A DNA stretch of 64,000 nucleotides from Cannabis sativa (lineage: Eukaryota > Streptophyta > Magnoliopsida > Rosales > Cannabaceae): the NCBI RefSeq assembly GCF_029168945.1, contig NC_083605.1, forward strand, positions 38,949,280 through 39,013,279. Direction: 5' to 3'. The notes below the pieces were generated by a model that was not told the origin of the DNA, did not search any database, and worked only from the letters and a program-made list of their open reading frames with translations. The position numbers and the translations under genes were made by a program. This document shows positions 62,616 through 64,000 of this stretch, in pieces (positions within the stretch are counted from its first letter, which is position 1; each line of letters opens with the position of its first letter).

Positions 62616-63623
62616 CTAACACTCGCCTAGGTGATGCTTTTTACACCTCGGACATTCAGGAAAAGTCCGCCAGTTTTCGTTTCCACTACGACGGAAACCT
62701 TGGTTACCCTGGAATCTTTTGTTTGGGCCTGCCGCTGATGATTCACTAGGTCTTTTCCTGCGGTCACCAAGATCAGTACCCCTACCCGAACCAGCACGTG
62801 CTGTTTGCTTCCATGAATCTCTTCTGGCAATATTTTTCTTTCGTATCTGAGCCTCTGCACCCTCAGAAACTAAAGCCAACTCAACTATTTGAGCATAAGT
62901 TCGGGCAACCCCCGGTTGTTTAGAAGCAACAATCACCTCCCGGGCGATGTGTTCATCCAGCACCCGTATAAACTTTGCTTTTCTAGCAGCTTCAGTAGCC
63001 ACCTCATCTGAGGCAAACTTTGCCAGTCGATCAAACTTAGTAGCATACTCTGTCACAGTCATACTACCCTGAGTTAACCGTATAAACTCTTCTGCCATTG
63101 CTGCCTTAATAGATTCATTATAATACTTCTCATAAAATAAGGCCCGAAAAGTTTCCTAGGTCATGTTATTCAAATCATGGCCCTGAGATACAATCTCCCA
63201 CCAAATACGGGCATCATCTCGTAGCATATAGGTAGCACACCTGACTCGGTCATTATCTTCAACTCGCATAAAATCGAAAATGGATGTTATCATACTCATC
63301 CATTGCTCCGCCTTGAGTGGATCAGCACCACCCTCAAACACTGGCGGATTCTGCTTCCTGAACCGCTCATACAATGGTTCCAAACGATTCCCTGCATCCG
63401 GTGGCACTACTAGAGGTGCCGGAGGATCAAGATTAAGATTTAGAGCAGGCTGAGCTCGCTGCTCTCTTAATTCTCTGATTTGCTCACCCTGCTGCCAAAT
63501 AGTTTCTTGCATAGCAGCATATAACTCTTCCCAATTAGGTGGTGGTAAAGGGTTCTCACCCTCACCGGCAGCCCCGAGCCCAGCTAGCTCGCGGGTACCC
63601 CTACCAGTCCGCCTCGGGTGCAT
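62616..63623 (-). pseudogene. gag: G3 gag
   Basis: Start at ATG 63621-63623 (MHPRRTGRGTREL), preferred over the upstream ATG at 63698 because it matches the G1 gag start. Coiled coil (ELYAAMQETIWQQGEQIRELREQ) followed by capsid domain (LEPLYERFRKQ, KAEQWM, DARIWWEIV). A TAG at 63156-63158 replaces the Trp after NNMT (TGG to TAG); the frame then continues to CPRCKKHHLGEC and a second TAG at 62616-62618. Confidence 0.9.
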
Positions 63624-63864
63624 AACAATACACCTGCGATCACATTCCAAGTAATAACAATGCTGATAAGTATTTCCATATATTATAATTCTTCCCACAC
63701 CATTCCGATATCAACATAATTCAAATAATCAGGTAATCAGAAAATTAACAAGCTATCTTTTAACTTAAAGCTTACTAAACCATGAGTCGATCAGGTCCTT
63801 GCAGCCAATGTACATATCAAACCAGTCTTCAGGATCTAAAAACCTTGGCGCTCTGATACCATGT
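63624..63864 (-). other. G3 leader and primer-binding site
   Basis: GCTCTGATACCA (63850-63861) is the complement of the iMet-type primer site, three bases from the LTR. The leader is about 230 bp. Confidence 0.9.
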
Positions 63865-64000
63865 TGTAACGCCCTGTCCAACAGGAACGCCACGTGTGTG
63901 CAATTTAATTAAAATACCAATAATTATATAAGATGTAATTATACTAAAAGTGTGGGTAATTAAAATTTTGATAGTTAAAACTCAACCTTTAAACTATTTA
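63865..64000 (-). repeat. G3 5' LTR, first 136 bp seen
   Basis: TGTAACGCCCTG onward, identical to 57022-57157 over all visible bases; continues beyond the window. Confidence 0.95.

Larger units (their letters stand above)
57022..64000 (-). mobile_element. G3: young Ty3/gypsy (Tekay-type) retrotransposon, right end outside window
   Basis: Complete from the 3' LTR (57022-59053) through pol and gag to the first 136 bp seen of the 5' LTR. Those 136 bp are identical to 57022-57157. It is a different family from G1/G2 by LTR and protein. GTAAC (57017-57021) should be its target duplication in E. Confidence 0.94.

Noticed and set aside
59090..63698. Plus-strand frames opposite G3 gag-pol (for example 62167-62397, 61838-62065)
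   Set aside because: Shadows of the minus-strand coding region.
1..64000. Host protein genes, tRNA, rRNA or CRISPR
   Set aside because: Every frame above about 100 codons is retrotransposon protein or lies in an LTR; the tRNA-like matches are only primer-binding sites; the direct repeats do not have array structure.

Overview
The window is intergenic plant DNA made almost entirely of LTR retrotransposons inserted into one another. It is AT-rich, with long Ty3/gypsy (Tekay/Del-type chromovirus) and Ty1/copia elements, tRNA-iMet-type primer sites and one hAT-like DNA transposon. This fits a large, repeat-rich angiosperm genome, probably a eudicot; the species cannot be named from sequence alone. 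I found no host gene, tRNA, rRNA or CRISPR array.

Layout, with element names coined here. G1 (gypsy, -, 1-6177) is cut by the window edge and sits in copia A (+, 6178-9486 and 20915-22696). Copia B (+, 9487-20914) is inserted in A's 3' LTR and flanked by the 5-bp duplication CATAA. A sits inside the 5' LTR of copia Z (+, 22697-23728 and 33551-41972). Copia D (-, 23729-33550, duplication CATAC) is inserted in the same LTR of Z. Z ends exactly inside the protease region of gypsy G2 (+, 41973-47692). G2 sits in copia F (-, 47693-49953), which also holds a complete hAT-like element (47759-48363, 8-bp duplication GGGAATAA). Copia E (-, 49954-57021) is inserted in F's leader, and gypsy G3 (-, 57022 to beyond 64000) is inserted in E. 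The outer halves of G1, A, Z, G2, F, E and G3 lie outside the window, so their full boundaries are inferred.

Coding state. G3 is the least decayed gypsy: gag, protease, RT, RNase H and integrase are all recognisable, with three in-frame stops and two frameshifts, and the visible part of its second LTR matches the first. G1 has a full-length gag and an open RT/RNase H/integrase segment separated by frameshifts. G2's pol stays in one frame but has six nonsense codons and an altered RT active site. F carries a recognisable copia gag and protease. A, B, D, Z and E have complete cis signals (LTRs, primer site, polypurine tract, where in the window), but their internal regions keep only traces of integrase and RNase H, and they share the same stop codon. 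They therefore look like one non-autonomous copia family that amplified after losing its proteins, presumably using enzymes from an F-like relative.

The most interesting signals are non-coding: a roughly 100-bp nested stem-loop island in the copia leader; a 23-bp motif present twice at 111-113 bp spacing in all six copia copies; AACCGG-N4-CCGGTT palindromes in the LTRs of two different gypsy families; and a chimeric, internally duplicated 5' LTR in B.
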